NCBI GenBank assembly: GCA_007713455.1
Contig: VMRT01000001.1
Span: forward strand, 62,001 to 126,000
DNA: 64,000 nt
From: Pseudomonas sp.
GTDB lineage: Bacteria; Pseudomonadota; Gammaproteobacteria; Pseudomonadales; Pseudomonadaceae
Direction: 5' to 3'
The notes under the pieces: generated by a model
What the model was told of the DNA's origin: nothing
Databases searched by the model: none
Seen by the model: the letters and a program-made list of their open reading frames with translations, nothing else
In this document: in pieces, positions 17,243-26,178 of the stretch
How positions within the stretch are numbered: the stretch's first letter is position 1
Layout of the letters: the number at the start of each line of letters is the position of its first letter
Program-made: the position numbers and the translations under genes

Positions 17243-17325
17243 CGTAGGGTGGAAGACCGCGAAGCGTCTTCCACCAAAACGATCAAGTTGTGTCGATGGT
17301 GGACAAGCACAGCGTTGTCCACCCT
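17243..17325. repeat. Two GTAGGGTGGA-type dyads between xdhC and xdhB
   Basis: CGTAGGGTGGAAGACCGCGA faces TCTTCCACC, and GGTGGACAAGC faces GTTGTCCACCCTACG. The outer ends (CGTAGGGTGG / CCACCCTACG) pair with each other, so the whole 83 bp could fold as nested hairpins. The family is the same as at 14.8 kb. It may reduce xdhC-guaD expression relative to xdhAB. Confidence 0.6.
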
Positions 17326-17328
17326 ACG

Positions 17329-19725
17329 TCAGGCCGGGGTCGTCTGCGTTGCCGCAGGCTTGCTCGCCGCCTGCTTCAACTTGCGCATCTGTTCCACGCC
17401 CCAGAGCACGCGCTCGGGGGTCGCCGGAGCATCGATCTGCGGCTGTGCCCGGTAGTCGGCCAGGCTGGCGACGGCATCCTTGATCGCGCACCAGACCGAG
17501 ATGCCGAGCATGAACGGCGGCTCGCCCACGGCCTTGGAGTGGAACACGGTGTCTTCGGGGTTCTTGCGGTTCTCCACCAGCTTCACGCGCAGATCCAGCG
17601 GCATGTCCGCCACCGCCGGGATCTTGTAGCTGGCCGGGCCGTTGGTCATCAGCTTGCCCTTGTCGTTCCAGACCAGCTCTTCCATGGTCAGCCAGCCCAG
17701 GCCCTGGACGAAGCCGCCCTCGACCTGGCCGATGTCGATGGCCGGGTTCAGCGAGGCGCCCACGTCATGCAGGATGTCGCTGCGCAGCATCTTGTATTCG
17801 CCGGTCAGGGTATCGACGATCACTTCCGAGCAGGCAGCGCCATAGGCGAAGTAGTAGAACGGCCGCCCGCGCGCCTGGCTGCGGTCGTAGTAGATCTTCG
17901 GTGTGCGGTAAAAACCGGTGGACGACAGCGAAACCTGGCCGAAATAGGCCTGCTGGATCAGCTCATCGAAGCTGATGTACTGGTCGCGCAGGCGCACCTG
18001 GCCATTCTTGAACTCGATGTCTTCTTCGAATATCTGCCACTTGCGCGCGGCGAACTCCACCAGTCGCTGCTTGATGGTCTGCGCCGCGTTCTGCGCCGCT
18101 TTGCCGTTGAGATCGGTGCCGCTGGAGGCGGCAGTCGGCGAGGTGTTCGGCACCTTGTCGGTGTTGGTCGCGGTGATCTGGATGCGTTCGATGTCGACCT
18201 GGAACACCTCGGCCACCACCTGGGCCACCTTGGTGTTCAGACCCTGGCCCATCTCGGTGCCACCATGGTTCAGGTGGATGCTGCCGTCGGTGTAGACGTG
18301 CACCAGCGCGCCACCCTGGTTGAGAAAGCTGGCGGTGAAGCTGATACCGAATTTCACCGGGGTCAGCGCCAGGCCCTTCTTCAGGATGGGGTTCGCGGCA
18401 TTGAATGCGCTGATCTCTTCGCGTCGCTTTGCATATTCGCTGCTGGCTTCCAGCTCGGCGGTCATCTCCTCGAGCATGTTGTGCTCGACGGTCTGGTAAT
18501 AGTGGGTGACGTTGCGCTCGGTCTTGCCGTAGTAGTTGCGCTTGCGCACCTCGAGCGGGTCCTTGCCCAGCTCGCGGGCCACGGCATCCATGATCTCCTC
18601 GATGGCGACCATGCCCTGTGGGCCACCGAAGCCGCGGTAGGCGGTGTTCGAGGCCAGGTTGGTCTTGCAGCGATGGCCGTTGATGGTGGCGTCGCCCAGG
18701 TAGTAGGCGTTGTCGGAGTGGAACATGGCGCGGTCGACGATCGAGCCGGAGAGGTCCGGCGAATAGCCGCAGTTGCCGGCCAGGTCGATCTCGATACCGT
18801 GCAGCAGGCCGTCGTCATCGAAGCCGACGTCGTATTCGACGTAGAACGGGTGACGCTTGCCGGTCATGGTCATGTCTTCCATGCGCGGCAGGCGCATCTT
18901 GGTCGGCCGGCCGGTGAGGTGTGCGATCACTGCGCACATGCACGCCGGGCCAGCTGCCTGGGTTTCCTTGCCGCCAAAGCCACCGCCCATGCGGCGCATG
19001 TCGATGACGATCTTGTTCATCGAAACGCCGAGCACCTCAGCGACGAGCTTCTGTACCTCGGTGGGGTTCTGCGTCGAGGTGTAGACGATCATGCCGCCGT
19101 CTTCGGTGGGCATGACCGAGGACACCTGGGTCTCCAGGTAGAAGTGCTCCTGCCCGCCGATGTGCAGCGACCCCTGCAGCCGGCGCGGCGCGCTGGCCAA
19201 GGCGGTGGCCGAATCGCCGCGCTTGTGGGTGTGGCTGTCGAGCACGAAGTGCTTCTTGTGCAGCGCATCGACCACATCGAGCACCGGCTCCAGGTCTTCG
19301 TATTCGATGATCGCGGCCATGGCCGCCTTGCGCGCGGTTTCCAGGCTGTCGGCAGCCACGGCGATCACCGGCTGGCCGATGTACTCGACCTTGCCGTCGG
19401 CGAGCAGCGGATCACCCGGCAATACAGCGCCGATATCCAGCTGCCCGGGTACATCCTGAGCGGTGATGGCAATGGCGACGCCAGGCACCTCATAGCAGGG
19501 CGCGGTGTCGATGCGGGCGATGCGTGCGTGGGCACGGTCGCTCATGCGCGCATAAATATGCAGCTGATTGGGAAACTCCAGGCGGTCGTCGACGTACACC
19601 GCCTCGCCAGAGACATGCTTGGGCGCGCTGTCGTGCTTGACGCTCTTGCCGACGCCGGTGATCAGATCCTCGGTAAACAGCGCCGCGATTTCTTCCTGAG
19701 TGCGGGTGGTTACGTGGTTAGACAT
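17329..19725 (-). CDS. xdhB: Xanthine dehydrogenase, molybdopterin-binding subunit
   Basis: XdhB is the catalytic large subunit, which hydroxylates hypoxanthine and xanthine to urate. The 798-residue protein shows the N-terminal a/b hammerhead domain (KHVSGEAVYVDD) and molybdenum-cofactor segments: MRRMGGGFGGKETQA, NTAYRGFGGPQGM with the substrate Arg, GTEMGQGLNTK and the C-terminal GEPPFMLG with the catalytic Glu. The start at 19725 overlaps the xdhA stop by eight bases, so the subunits are made together. The last 15 residues are rich in Ala and Thr. Confidence 0.95.
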   Translation of the reverse strand: MSNHVTTRTQEEIAALFTEDLITGVGKSVKHDSAPKHVSGEAVYVDDRLEFPNQLHIYARMSDRAHARIARIDTAPCYEVPGVAIAITAQDVPGQLDIGAVLPGDPLLADGKVEYIGQPVIAVAADSLETARKAAMAAIIEYEDLEPVLDVVDALHKKHFVLDSHTHKRGDSATALASAPRRLQGSLHIGGQEHFYLETQVSSVMPTEDGGMIVYTSTQNPTEVQKLVAEVLGVSMNKIVIDMRRMGGGFGGKETQAAGPACMCAVIAHLTGRPTKMRLPRMEDMTMTGKRHPFYVEYDVGFDDDGLLHGIEIDLAGNCGYSPDLSGSIVDRAMFHSDNAYYLGDATINGHRCKTNLASNTAYRGFGGPQGMVAIEEIMDAVARELGKDPLEVRKRNYYGKTERNVTHYYQTVEHNMLEEMTAELEASSEYAKRREEISAFNAANPILKKGLALTPVKFGISFTASFLNQGGALVHVYTDGSIHLNHGGTEMGQGLNTKVAQVVAEVFQVDIERIQITATNTDKVPNTSPTAASSGTDLNGKAAQNAAQTIKQRLVEFAARKWQIFEEDIEFKNGQVRLRDQYISFDELIQQAYFGQVSLSSTGFYRTPKIYYDRSQARGRPFYYFAYGAACSEVIVDTLTGEYKMLRSDILHDVGASLNPAIDIGQVEGGFVQGLGWLTMEELVWNDKGKLMTNGPASYKIPAVADMPLDLRVKLVENRKNPEDTVFHSKAVGEPPFMLGISVWCAIKDAVASLADYRAQPQIDAPATPERVLWGVEQMRKLKQAASKPAATQTTPA

Positions 19726-21169
19726 AAGCGGTCACCCTCGTTTCGGTTTTCGGTGCGTGTTGTTCGAGGAAGCATTTACGCAGCAGGTTCTGCGCGACCA
19801 GCAGGCGATATTCGCGGCTGGCGCGTAAATCGGTCAGCGGCGTGAAGTCCTCGGCCAGCGCCTCGCAAGCGGCTTCCACGGTTTGCTGGTTCCACGGCGC
19901 GCCGTTCAGGGTCGCCTCGCAGGCCGCGGCGCGTTTTGGGATCGCCGCCATGCCGCCAAAGGCGACGCGGGCATCGGCGATCATGCCATCTGTGATTTTG
20001 AGATCGAACGCGGCGCAGACCGCCGAGATGTCGTCGTCCAGTCGTTTGGAAACCTTGTAGGCACGGAACAGGCGATCCGGCGTGGCGCGCGGCACGATGA
20101 TCTGCTCGATGAACTCGCCGGGCTGGCGCGCGGTGACCTTGTAGTCGAGGAAGTAATCTTCCAGCGGCAGGGTGCGGCTGACATCGCCCTTGCGCAGCAC
20201 GACCTCGGCGCCCAGGGCGATCAGCAGCGGTGGGGCGTCGCCGATGGGCGAGGCGTTGCCGATGTTGCCGCCCAGCGTGCCCTGATTGCGGATCTGTAGC
20301 GAGGCGAAGCGCTGCAGCAGATCGCCGAAGTCCGGGTACTCGGCAGCCAGCGCGGCGTAGCAGTCGGTCAGCGGTGCGGCTGCACCGATCTCGATATGGC
20401 GGTCGGTGATCTGGACCTGCTTCATCTCGGTGATCTGCCCGACATGGATCATCACCGGCAGCTCGCGGTGGAACTGGGTGACCTCCAGCGCCAGGTCGGT
20501 GCCGCCGGCGAGCAGCCGCGCTTGCGGATTGGCGGCATACAGCTCGGCCAGATCAGCGACCGTCAGCGGTGACAGGCTGCGCTTTTCGCCGTCGCTGAGT
20601 TCGGCCGTTTCACGTGGCGCGATGCGCTGCAGCTGGGCGATGGTCCCGGCTTCGCGGGCATCGAACTGGTCCGGCTGCTTAGCACAGCAGGCCTGTTCGG
20701 CGGCTTCGAGGATCGGGCGATAGCCGGTGCAGCGGCAGAGGTTGCCGGCCAGGGCTTCGTGGGTCTGGTGTGGATCGTAGGTCTGCACGCCGTCGCCGCG
20801 ATTCTTCTGCAAGGCGAACAGGCTCATGACGAAGCCGGGAGTACAGAAGCCGCACTGCGAGCCGTGGCAATCGACCATCGCCTGCTGGACGCTATGCAGC
20901 TGACCCTGATGCTTGAGGTCTTCGACGGTGATCAGTTGCTTGCCGTGCAGAGCGCAGACGAAGGTCAGGCAGGAGTTCAGGGTGCGGTAGCGCAGCCGAT
21001 CGCCGACCAGTTCGCCGACCACGACGGTACAGGCGCCACAGTCGCCGGAGGCACAGCCTTCCTTGGTGCCCGTCTTGCCGCGGTGTTCGCGCAGGTACTG
21101 CAGCACCGTGGTGTTGGGGTCGAGAGTCTGCTCGCTGCGCAGCTCACGATTGAGGAGAAACTGGATCAA
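19718..21169 (-). CDS. xdhA: Xanthine dehydrogenase, FeS/FAD small subunit
   Basis: XdhA carries electrons from the molybdenum site through two [2Fe-2S] clusters to FAD and NAD+. I place the start at the TTG at 21169 (TTG ATC CAG TTT), because GGAGG lies exactly seven bases upstream. The protein then has 483 residues. The frame is open to 21232, but that TTG lies inside a palindromic operator. Cluster motifs are GCASGDCGACTVV near residue 40 and CGFCTPG...CRCTGYR near residue 110-150. The FAD domain follows from about residue 200 (LLAGGTDLAL, GGNIGNASPIGD). Confidence 0.93.
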   Translation of the reverse strand: MIQFLLNRELRSEQTLDPNTTVLQYLREHRGKTGTKEGCASGDCGACTVVVGELVGDRLRYRTLNSCLTFVCALHGKQLITVEDLKHQGQLHSVQQAMVDCHGSQCGFCTPGFVMSLFALQKNRGDGVQTYDPHQTHEALAGNLCRCTGYRPILEAAEQACCAKQPDQFDAREAGTIAQLQRIAPRETAELSDGEKRSLSPLTVADLAELYAANPQARLLAGGTDLALEVTQFHRELPVMIHVGQITEMKQVQITDRHIEIGAAAPLTDCYAALAAEYPDFGDLLQRFASLQIRNQGTLGGNIGNASPIGDAPPLLIALGAEVVLRKGDVSRTLPLEDYFLDYKVTARQPGEFIEQIIVPRATPDRLFRAYKVSKRLDDDISAVCAAFDLKITDGMIADARVAFGGMAAIPKRAAACEATLNGAPWNQQTVEAACEALAEDFTPLTDLRASREYRLLVAQNLLRKCFLEQHAPKTETRVTAYV

Positions 21170-21215
21170 GGCGGTGCCTCCGACTGTTGTTGTTCTGACG
21201 CGCAAATTATCGCTA

Positions 21216-21254
21216 TCTGACTTTTCGGTCAACTTATTCCTGACTCAAAAGTCA
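21216..21254 (-). promoter_or_regulatory. Tandem TGACY-N4-RGTCA operators in the xdhA promoter
   Basis: Two dyads lie side by side: TGACTTTTCGGTCA (21218-21231) and TGACTCAAAAGTCA (21241-21254), the latter perfect. On the minus strand TTGACC (21232-21227), part of the first dyad, could be a -35 with GATAAT about 15 bp further on. Binding there would affect the xdh promoter. The first dyad matches the one at 11041-11057 in 16 of 17 bases. Confidence 0.55.
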
Positions 21255-21330
21255 ATGCGGCATGCGCGCGCAGGTCGGGCGAGGGCTAGGTGGCCATCGC
21301 CCGGTTTTTCCTACTGCAAGTAAAGCCCGC

Positions 21331-22305
21331 TCAGGCCGATTCGGCCTCGCTCTGCCGTCGGTAGGCGTAGGTCTCGGCGAAGCGCGAGAGCATGTACCGA
21401 CTGCAGGTGGTGCTGGGGTATTTCGGTGGGTTGTCGTCGCTGTAGCAGCCGGGCAGACAGCTGATTTCGGTGTCTGGATGCGGCTCGGCGAAGAATGGCA
21501 TCGAATAGCGATCCACGCCCAGCGGGCTGATCACGCGATGTGGCGTCGACTTGTAACGATCATTGCTCCAGCGCGCCATCATGTCGCCGATGTTGACCAC
21601 GTAGGTGCCTTCGATGGGCGGCGCGTCGATCCATTCGCCCTTGACGTTCTGCACCTGCAGGCCGCCGGCCTGGTCCTGATAGAGCAGGGTGACGCAGCCG
21701 TAGTCGGTGTGCGCGCCGGCGCCTTGCTGATCGGCGCTAGTTGCCGTCTGCCGGGGCGGGTAGTGGATCATGCGGAATACGCTGATCGGCTCGACGAAGC
21801 GCTTGTCGAAGAAGTCCCGCTCGATGCCCAGGGCGAGCGCGATGGCGCGCAGCAGGGTGCAGGCGAGATCCTGCATGTCGCGGTAATGGCCCTCCATCAG
21901 CTCGGTCCAGCCTTCGATCTGGATCGGATGACGGTTGGGCCCGCGCAGCGGCTTTTCGGCCAGCACTTCCGGGTGATCTGCAGGCATATGGAAACCCATG
22001 TCGAAGGTTTCCTTGAGGTCGCACGGCTGGCTCGGGTCTAGCTGCTCGGTAGCGACGGCACCGTAGCCGCGGTGGTGGCGGCTCTTGGTGATGTCGATCT
22101 TCAGCTTATCTTCGGCAGGCAGGGCAAAGAACCGCTGGGCATGGTCGGTGAGGGCAGCGATGCGCTCGGCACTGATCGGATGACCCTTGATATAGAAGAA
22201 ACCCCACTCGCGGCAGGCGCGGTCGATCGCCTCGGCGACGGCCAGATGGCCGGCCTCGTCGGCGTTATAGAGCGGGGTAATATCGATGATGGGCAGTGAA
22301 TTCAT
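21331..22305 (-). CDS. Isopenicillin N synthase-like Fe(II)/2-oxoglutarate dioxygenase
   Basis: The 324-residue protein has the IPNS/2OG-dioxygenase layout: a DIOX_N domain (residues 1-130, REWGFFYIKGHP) and a catalytic jelly roll with the iron triad. H and D are in AHTDYGCVTLL (about residues 199-201) and the distal His is in STPHRV (about 253). RYSMPFF holds the Arg that binds 2-oxoglutarate. The reaction is not predictable from the sequence. Its place between xdhA and the purine-linked BMP protein suggests oxidation of a purine or related base. It is probably read with bmp, 137 bp downstream. Confidence 0.85.
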   Translation of the reverse strand: MNSLPIIDITPLYNADEAGHLAVAEAIDRACREWGFFYIKGHPISAERIAALTDHAQRFFALPAEDKLKIDITKSRHHRGYGAVATEQLDPSQPCDLKETFDMGFHMPADHPEVLAEKPLRGPNRHPIQIEGWTELMEGHYRDMQDLACTLLRAIALALGIERDFFDKRFVEPISVFRMIHYPPRQTATSADQQGAGAHTDYGCVTLLYQDQAGGLQVQNVKGEWIDAPPIEGTYVVNIGDMMARWSNDRYKSTPHRVISPLGVDRYSMPFFAEPHPDTEISCLPGCYSDDNPPKYPSTTCSRYMLSRFAETYAYRRQSEAESA

Positions 22306-22323
22306 GGCTGACTCCGGTACGGC

Positions 22324-22349
22324 GCCGCCGGTCTTCTCGTACCGGCGGC
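22324..22349. terminator. Hairpin downstream of the bmp gene / upstream of the dioxygenase
   Basis: GCCGCCGGT and ACCGGCGGC (9 bp arms, 8-nt loop) form a strong hairpin in the 137-bp gap between bmp (stop 22443) and the dioxygenase start. No clear T-run is present on the minus strand, so it may attenuate rather than end transcription. Confidence 0.4.
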
Positions 22350-22442
22350 TTTCGAGGGCAATGCCCCCTGCGTGCGGTTCGCCAGGTGGCGGGACGGCAC
22401 GCAGATTCCGCAGTGCGCCGGCCGGACCGGCGCGGGTAACGC

Positions 22443-23534
22443 TTACTTCGGCATTTCAGCCTTGACGCCTTCGACGTAGTAATTCATCGAAGCGAGGTCC
22501 TTGATGCTGGCGGTCTCGCCCTCGGCGATGCGCACTTCGCCAGCCTGGTCCTTGATCGGGCCGGTGAACGGGTGGAATTCACCGCTCTTGATGCTGGCGA
22601 TGATCGCTTCGGCTTCGGTCTTCACATCGGCCGGCACCAGATCGCTGATCGGCAGGCTGATGCTGTCCTGTGCCAGGCCGCCCCAGAAGTCCTCGGACTT
22701 CCAGGTCCCGGCCATTACCGCTTCGGCGGACTTGGTGTAGTGCGGGCCCCAGTCGTTGACGATGGAGGTCAGCACGGCCTTGGGCCCGAAGTGCTGCATG
22801 TCCGAGGCGTAACCGACCGAGTAGACGCCACGACGCTCGGCGGCCTGGATGGGGGCCGGGCTGTCGGTGTGCTGGAAGATCACGTCGACGCCCTGGTCGA
22901 TCAGCGCGTTGGCGGCATCGGCTTCCTTGCCCGGATCGAACCAGGTGTTGACCCACACTACCTTGATCTCGGTGCCGGGGTTGTACTTGTCCAGCGCCAG
23001 CTGGATCGAGTTGATGTCGCGGATCACTTCCGGAATCGGGAAGGAGGCGATGTAGCCGACCTTCTTGGTCTTGGTCATCTTCGCCGCGAGGAAGCCGCCT
23101 ACATAGCGGCCTTCATAGGAACGGGTCAGGTAGGTGCCGACGTTCTTCGCCTGCTTGTAACCGGTGGCGTGCTCGAAGGTGACCTTGGGGAACTGCTTGG
23201 CGACCTTCAACGTGGGGTTCATGTAGCCGAAGGAGGTGGTGAAGATCAGGTCGTAGTCGCTCTTGGCCATATTGCGGATGACCCGCTCGGCATCGGCGCC
23301 TTCCGGCACGTTCTCGACGAAGCTGGTCTTCACCTTGTCGCCCAGTTTTTCTTCCATGTACTTGCGGCCCTGCTCGTGCTGGTAGGTCCAGCCGTGGTCG
23401 CCGATCGGGCCGATGTAGACGAAGCCGACCTTCAACGGATCGGCGGCCGACGCTGCGGCGGTCGTCAGTGCGGCGCTGAAGCCGATCGCTGCGGCGAGTG
23501 CACGCAGCAGGGTTTTCCGAGTGTTGTTCTGCAT
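22443..23534 (-). CDS. BMP-family ABC transporter substrate-binding protein (purine-type)
   Basis: From the ATG at 23534 the protein has 363 residues. It has a signal peptide ending near AAASA-AD (residue 31) and a Bmp/PnrA fold (DPLKVGFVYIGPIGDHGWTYQHEQGR at the N-terminus of the mature part, split here by family pattern). BMP proteins bind nucleosides or bases for ABC import. Its neighbours are 8-oxoguanine deaminase and the xdh genes, so a purine ligand is likely. No BMP-partner permease or ATPase gene is in the window, so those must be elsewhere or the protein has another role. The frame is open upstream to 24017 but overlaps the next gene. Confidence 0.88.
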   Translation of the reverse strand: MQNNTRKTLLRALAAAIGFSAALTTAAASAADPLKVGFVYIGPIGDHGWTYQHEQGRKYMEEKLGDKVKTSFVENVPEGADAERVIRNMAKSDYDLIFTTSFGYMNPTLKVAKQFPKVTFEHATGYKQAKNVGTYLTRSYEGRYVGGFLAAKMTKTKKVGYIASFPIPEVIRDINSIQLALDKYNPGTEIKVVWVNTWFDPGKEADAANALIDQGVDVIFQHTDSPAPIQAAERRGVYSVGYASDMQHFGPKAVLTSIVNDWGPHYTKSAEAVMAGTWKSEDFWGGLAQDSISLPISDLVPADVKTEAEAIIASIKSGEFHPFTGPIKDQAGEVRIAEGETASIKDLASMNYYVEGVKAEMPK

Positions 23535-23668
23535 GGCGGATGACGCTCCTGTTTGTCTAGCTACAGAGCCTATGTTGGCTGATAGCTGGTTAGCAAAAAG
23601 CTGACCAACTGGACAGATACCTTCGTTGTGCCGGATTGCGGGCGCTTCGACTCGACGCTGATGCCTGG

Positions 23669-23727
23669 TCGAGGCTTGCGCTGGTGCGCCAGTAATCCAC
23701 GGCGCCCAGCTTTGGTGCAAGCCTCGA
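23669..23727. repeat. Long inverted repeat upstream of bmp
   Basis: TCGAGGCTTGC (23669-23679) and GCAAGCCTCGA (23717-23727) are perfect 11-bp arms about 37 bp apart, with further complementary parts inside (GCTGG / CCAGC). It fills most of the gap between the 8-oxoguanine deaminase stop and the bmp promoter and probably folds in the transcript as a terminator-like stem. Confidence 0.5.
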
Positions 23728-23737
23728 TCATTGCCGA

Positions 23738-25093
23738 TTAGCCGTTTACCAGCTGCCGGGCCGCCTGCTGGTGGTCGGCGATCAGACCCTGCACGTCGAG
23801 GCCTTCGACTTGGCCATTGATCACGCGCCACTTGCCGCCAACCATCACCCGGTCGGCTCGGTCGGCGGCGCACAGCAGCAGCGCGGCGACGGGATCGTGG
23901 CTGCCGGAGAAGCGCAGTTCGTCGAGCTTGAACAGGGCAAGGTCGGCCTGCTTGCCGACCGCCAGTTCGCCGATGTCGCTGCGCCCGAGCAGGCGCGCGG
24001 AACCGTGGGTGGCCCAACCGAGCACCTTCTCAGGCGTGATCTTCTCGGCGCCGTAGCGCAAGCGCTGGATGAACAGCGCCTGGCGCGCCTCGAGCATCAT
24101 GTTGGAGGCATCGTTCGAGGCCGAGCCGTCGACGCCCAGGCCGATGATGGCGCCCTTGTCTTCAAGCTCCAGCGTGTGGCAGATACCGGAGGCCAGGCGC
24201 ATGTTGGAACTCGGGCAGTGGCAGATGCCGACCCCGGCCGCGCCCAGGCGGTGAATCTCTACTTGGTTGAAGTGGATGCCATGGGCCAGCCAGGTTCGCG
24301 GGCCGAGCCAGCCGACGCTCTGCAGGTAGTCCACGGTGCGCATGCCGAAGCGCTTCGCGCAGAACTCCTGTTCGTCCAGCGTTTCGGCCAGGTGGGTGTG
24401 CAGACGTACATCGCGTGCTTCGGCCATCTCGGCGCAGGCACGCATGATGTCGGTGGTGACCGAGAACGGAGAGCAGGGCGCCAGGGCGATCTGGATCTGC
24501 GCGCCGTCGCCGCGCTCGTGGTAGCGATCGATCAGCCGCTCGCTGTCGGCAAGAATCGTCTCGGCGTCCTGTACCACGTTCTTGCAGGGCAGGCCGCCGT
24601 TCTCCTTGGACAGGTTCATCGAACCGCGGGTGAGCATGGCGCGCATGCCCAGCTCGCGGACGGCCTCGACCTGAATGTCGATGGCGTCCTCGAGCCCGCC
24701 CGGAAACAGGTAGTGGTGATCCGCCGCCGTGGTGCAACCGGACAACAGCAACTCGGCCAGCGCCACCTTGCTCGCCAGCTGCAGCGCCTGCGGCGTGAGC
24801 CGCGCCCAGACCGGGTAGAGGGTCAGCAGCCAGTTGAACAGCGGCTCGTTGACCACCGGCCCCCAGGCGCGGGTGAGGGTCTGGTAGAAGTGGTGGTGGG
24901 TGTTGATCAGCCCCGGCAATACCACGTGCTCGCGGGCGTCGAAGGTCTCATCCACCGGCAGCGCGGGCGTGGCGCCGGCGGTTAGTAGTTCGGTGATGAC
25001 ACCGTCTTCGATCACCAGTCCGCCTGGGGCTTTCTGGTCGTTGGCAGTGAAGAGGGCGAGAGGATTCTTGATCCAGATTCGATGAGCAGCCAT
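23738..25093 (-). CDS. 8-oxoguanine deaminase
   Basis: The 451-residue amidohydrolase converts 8-oxoguanine (and probably isocytosine-type bases) to urate, which feeds PuuD. Metal ligands are in GLINTHHHFYQT (HxH), the His of RLHTHLAET, the His of WLAHGIHF and the Asp of GLGVDGSASNDASNM. The segment CHCPSSNMRLASGI is typical of the characterised Pseudomonas 8-oxoguanine deaminase (PA0142 family). The start MAAHRIWIKNPLALFT is the first in-frame ATG. It lies upstream of bmp on the same strand. Confidence 0.9.
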   Translation of the reverse strand: MAAHRIWIKNPLALFTANDQKAPGGLVIEDGVITELLTAGATPALPVDETFDAREHVVLPGLINTHHHFYQTLTRAWGPVVNEPLFNWLLTLYPVWARLTPQALQLASKVALAELLLSGCTTAADHHYLFPGGLEDAIDIQVEAVRELGMRAMLTRGSMNLSKENGGLPCKNVVQDAETILADSERLIDRYHERGDGAQIQIALAPCSPFSVTTDIMRACAEMAEARDVRLHTHLAETLDEQEFCAKRFGMRTVDYLQSVGWLGPRTWLAHGIHFNQVEIHRLGAAGVGICHCPSSNMRLASGICHTLELEDKGAIIGLGVDGSASNDASNMMLEARQALFIQRLRYGAEKITPEKVLGWATHGSARLLGRSDIGELAVGKQADLALFKLDELRFSGSHDPVAALLLCAADRADRVMVGGKWRVINGQVEGLDVQGLIADHQQAARQLVNG

Positions 25094-25291
25094 GGCCGGC
25101 TTTCTCCTGAATGGTTGAGTTCAGAGTAGCCAGCTCAGTTATGCCCTGTCTGCTGATCCAGGAGGCGGAGCGGTGGATGCCTCGCCGGGAGAGGAAGATA
25201 AAGGGTTTGGGGTGGGTTTGTCACAGGGCTGCCAAGGGTTGGGTAGTGGGAGCGGCCAATCCGACTCCCGAGATAACCCTTGTGGCCGTCA

Positions 25292-25972
25292 TCACCAGGG
25301 CAGCGGATTGCCCTGGTAATCCAGATACCGATGCCCACCCTGTCCAATGGCCTGGGTAACCTGCTCGAGCATACCGCGCGTGCTGGTCTCGACATCCAGT
25401 GGCGCCTGGTCGCCGCCCATGTCGGTCTTGACCCAGCCGGGATGCATCGACAACACGGTCAGCCGGGTCTCGCCCAGTCCGGCGACGAAGGTACGGGTCA
25501 TGTGATTCAGCGCGGCCTTGCTCGCGCCGTACAGGTCCATGCCCATGCCCGGACCGGTTTCGACGCTGCCGAGGATGGAACTCATAAAGACGATCACGCC
25601 CTGCGCAGGATCGACCAGCGGCAGCAACCGCTCGGCCAGGCGCACCGGTGCGACGGCATTGGTGAAGAACAGCTGGCCGACTTCCGTTTGAGTGGCTTGC
25701 GTGGCTGGTTTGTCCTGCGGGCCGGCGACGCCGGCGTTGACGAATAGCACGTCGAGTCTGGTACCGGCCAGGCGGGCCGCCAGCTGGTCTACGCTGCCTG
25801 CATCGTCCATATCCAGCGTTTCGACGCGCACCTGCGGTATCTGGCTGAGGGCTTCGGCGTGCTGCGGGTTGCGCACCGTGGCGATCACCTGCCAGCCTGC
25901 GGCGCAGAACTGTTTCGCCAGGCCGAGGCCCAGACCGCGGGAAGCGCCGATGATGAGTGCTGTTTTTTGCAT
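25292..25972 (-). CDS. SDR-family oxidoreductase
   Basis: From the ATG at 25972 (preceded by GAGGACG) the protein has 226 residues. It shows the classical short-chain dehydrogenase pattern: GASRGLGLG cofactor loop at residues 8-16, NAG in VLFVNAGVAG, catalytic Ser in FMSSILG and YGASKAAL with the catalytic Tyr and Lys. The sequence resembles the CsgA/sniffer type of SDR. The substrate is unknown. It is divergent from the P-type ATPase gene. The longer frame to 26257 has no support. Confidence 0.88.
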   Translation of the reverse strand: MQKTALIIGASRGLGLGLAKQFCAAGWQVIATVRNPQHAEALSQIPQVRVETLDMDDAGSVDQLAARLAGTRLDVLFVNAGVAGPQDKPATQATQTEVGQLFFTNAVAPVRLAERLLPLVDPAQGVIVFMSSILGSVETGPGMGMDLYGASKAALNHMTRTFVAGLGETRLTVLSMHPGWVKTDMGGDQAPLDVETSTRGMLEQVTQAIGQGGHRYLDYQGNPLPW

Positions 25973-26178
25973 GCTGCGTCCTCGGTAGGTCATGACTGAC
26001 CGGCAAGAATAGCGCGGCTGCGACGCGCGCGTGCAGCAATGCTGGGGTGCGACATCTGGTCGTCGTGCGAGTGTTGCAAGCGGTTTCGCGGCGGTGGTCA
26101 TAGGGGCGCTGTTTCGGCTCTGATGGGCCAGCGTTGCCGGTGTTTCCGGCATCATCGAATCAAGATCAGGGGGATCCA

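Noticed and set aside
17290..19845. An 851-codon plus-strand frame opposite xdhB
   Set aside because: It is antisense to a certain xanthine dehydrogenase gene and has no recognisable domain or start signal.
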